Of a stretch of DNA of 36,338 bases, positions 35,837-36,338 are shown piece by piece. Numbering within the stretch: position 1 is the first letter of the stretch; each line of letters starts with the position of its first letter. The stretch is from Desulfosarcina cetonica JCM 12296. Its GTDB lineage: Bacteria; Desulfobacterota; Desulfobacteria; Desulfobacterales; Desulfosarcinaceae. The stretch is from the NCBI RefSeq assembly GCF_001311845.1, contig NZ_BBCC01000045.1:1-36338 (forward strand). The letters are read 5' to 3'. The position numbers and the translations under genes are program-made. The notes under the pieces were generated by a model. It was not told where the DNA came from. It made no database searches and was given only the letters and a program-made list of their open reading frames with translations.

Positions 35837-36338
35837 TCAGCGGGCGGTACGTGGCTTGGCCCGGTTCGTGGGGGCGGCCTGGAGCGGGTTTTCCGGCCAG
35901 GCATGCTTGGGATAACGTCCCTTGAGTTCGCGTTTTACCTCAGCATAGCTGTTTTGCCAGAATCCGGCCAGGTCGCGGGTGATCTGAGCCGGCCGACCGG
36001 CGGGGGAGAGCAGGTGCAGCATCAGCGGCAGGCGGCCCCGGCAGATGGTTGGCGTGCAGGCTGCGCCGAACATCTGCTGGATGCGGACGGCCAACACGGG
36101 GATGTCGTGGCGGTAGTCGATCGGCAGGCGTGAACCGCTGGGCACGTTGACATGGGTGGGCGCCAGTTCGTCCAGCAGTAGCCGCTGTCGCCAGGAGAGC
36201 TGCTGTTGCAGGGCTTGGGTCAGAAGATCCGCCGTGATATCGGAAAACCGCGTGATGCCGATCAATTGCGGCCCCAACCACGCCTCAAGGCCATCGGCCA
36301 GGGCGGCATCGGAAAGATCGGGCCAGGGGCCGCCCTCG
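35837..36338 (-). CDS. hrpB: HrpB-type ATP-dependent RNA helicase, C-terminal part (5' end off window)
   Basis: Minus-strand frame open from the window edge to the stop at 35837, about 166 residues. The sequence shows the HrpB C-terminal domain: LDELAPTHVNVPSGSRLPIDY, PVLAVRIQQMFG, LPLMLHLLSPAGRPAQITRDL and the ending FWQNSYAEVKRELKGRYPKHAWPENP. This DEAH/DExH-type helicase has no firmly known role. The helicase motor is outside the window. The gene is convergent with the fructose PTS operon (79-bp gap). Confidence 0.9.
   Translation of the reverse strand, partial: EGGPWPDLSDAALADGLEAWLGPQLIGITRFSDITADLLTQALQQQLSWRQRLLLDELAPTHVNVPSGSRLPIDYRHDIPVLAVRIQQMFGAACTPTICRGRLPLMLHLLSPAGRPAQITRDLAGFWQNSYAEVKRELKGRYPKHAWPENPLQAAPTNRAKPRTAR

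Overview
This window looks like chromosomal DNA of a GC-rich Desulfobacterota (deltaproteobacterial) relative, probably a Desulfosarcina-like sulfate reducer or another propionate-using anaerobe. That placement is an inference from gene content (methylmalonyl-CoA transcarboxylase module, Cache histidine kinases, sigma-54 response regulators, HDOD-kinase fusion). No rRNA or other taxonomic marker is present. I see no tRNA, rRNA, CRISPR array, phage or classical insertion sequence.

Layout. (1) 1-7640, minus strand: a TetR-type regulator followed by methylmalonyl-CoA mutase, its MeaB chaperone, a methylmalonyl-CoA carboxyltransferase (12S type), a 69-residue linker subunit and a pyruvate/oxaloacetate carboxyltransferase (5S type, cut by the window edge). 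Together these form the core of the methylmalonyl-CoA route of propionate metabolism. (2) 8099-12156, plus: queA and tgt (queuosine synthesis), separated by a small element with terminal inverted repeats that carries a broken four-helix-bundle (23S rRNA intervening-sequence type) gene; then a HEAT-repeat protein and a NifU-like Fe-S protein. (3) 12328-20107, plus: a Cache-PAS histidine kinase, a sigma-54 activator response regulator, then a SatP-type acetate/propionate transporter, a PrpE-type propionyl-CoA synthetase and a FlK-family thioesterase. A consensus -24/-12 promoter and two matching 18-bp palindromes lie between regulator and transporter, which suggests that the two-component system controls the uptake/activation operon. 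(4) 20447-23658: an HDOD-GAF-histidine kinase convergent with a REC-PAS response regulator. (5) 23695-29139: an AEC permease/2-hydroxyacid dehydrogenase pair (minus), then an HMG-CoA-lyase-like gene, aroD and a 14-TM MFS exporter (plus). (6) 29162-35757: a complete fructose PTS locus: LacI-type repressor, EIIA-HPr-EI fusion, 1-phosphofructokinase, and EIIB'-EIIB-EIIC, with three near-identical operators in the divergent promoter region. (7) 35837-end: C-terminus of an HrpB-type helicase (minus).

Regions 1 and 3 can be read as one physiology: SatP imports propionate or acetate, PrpE makes the acyl-CoA, and carboxyltransfer plus mutase convert propionyl-CoA to succinyl-CoA.

Quality caution: eleven otherwise convincing genes contain twelve frameshifts, most explained by loss of one base from a short run. 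I read these as sequence or assembly errors and annotate the genes as whole, with the breakpoints given. Small intergenic palindromic repeats (three related copies) and a perfect 17-bp hairpin between mcm and meaB are further unexplained structures.
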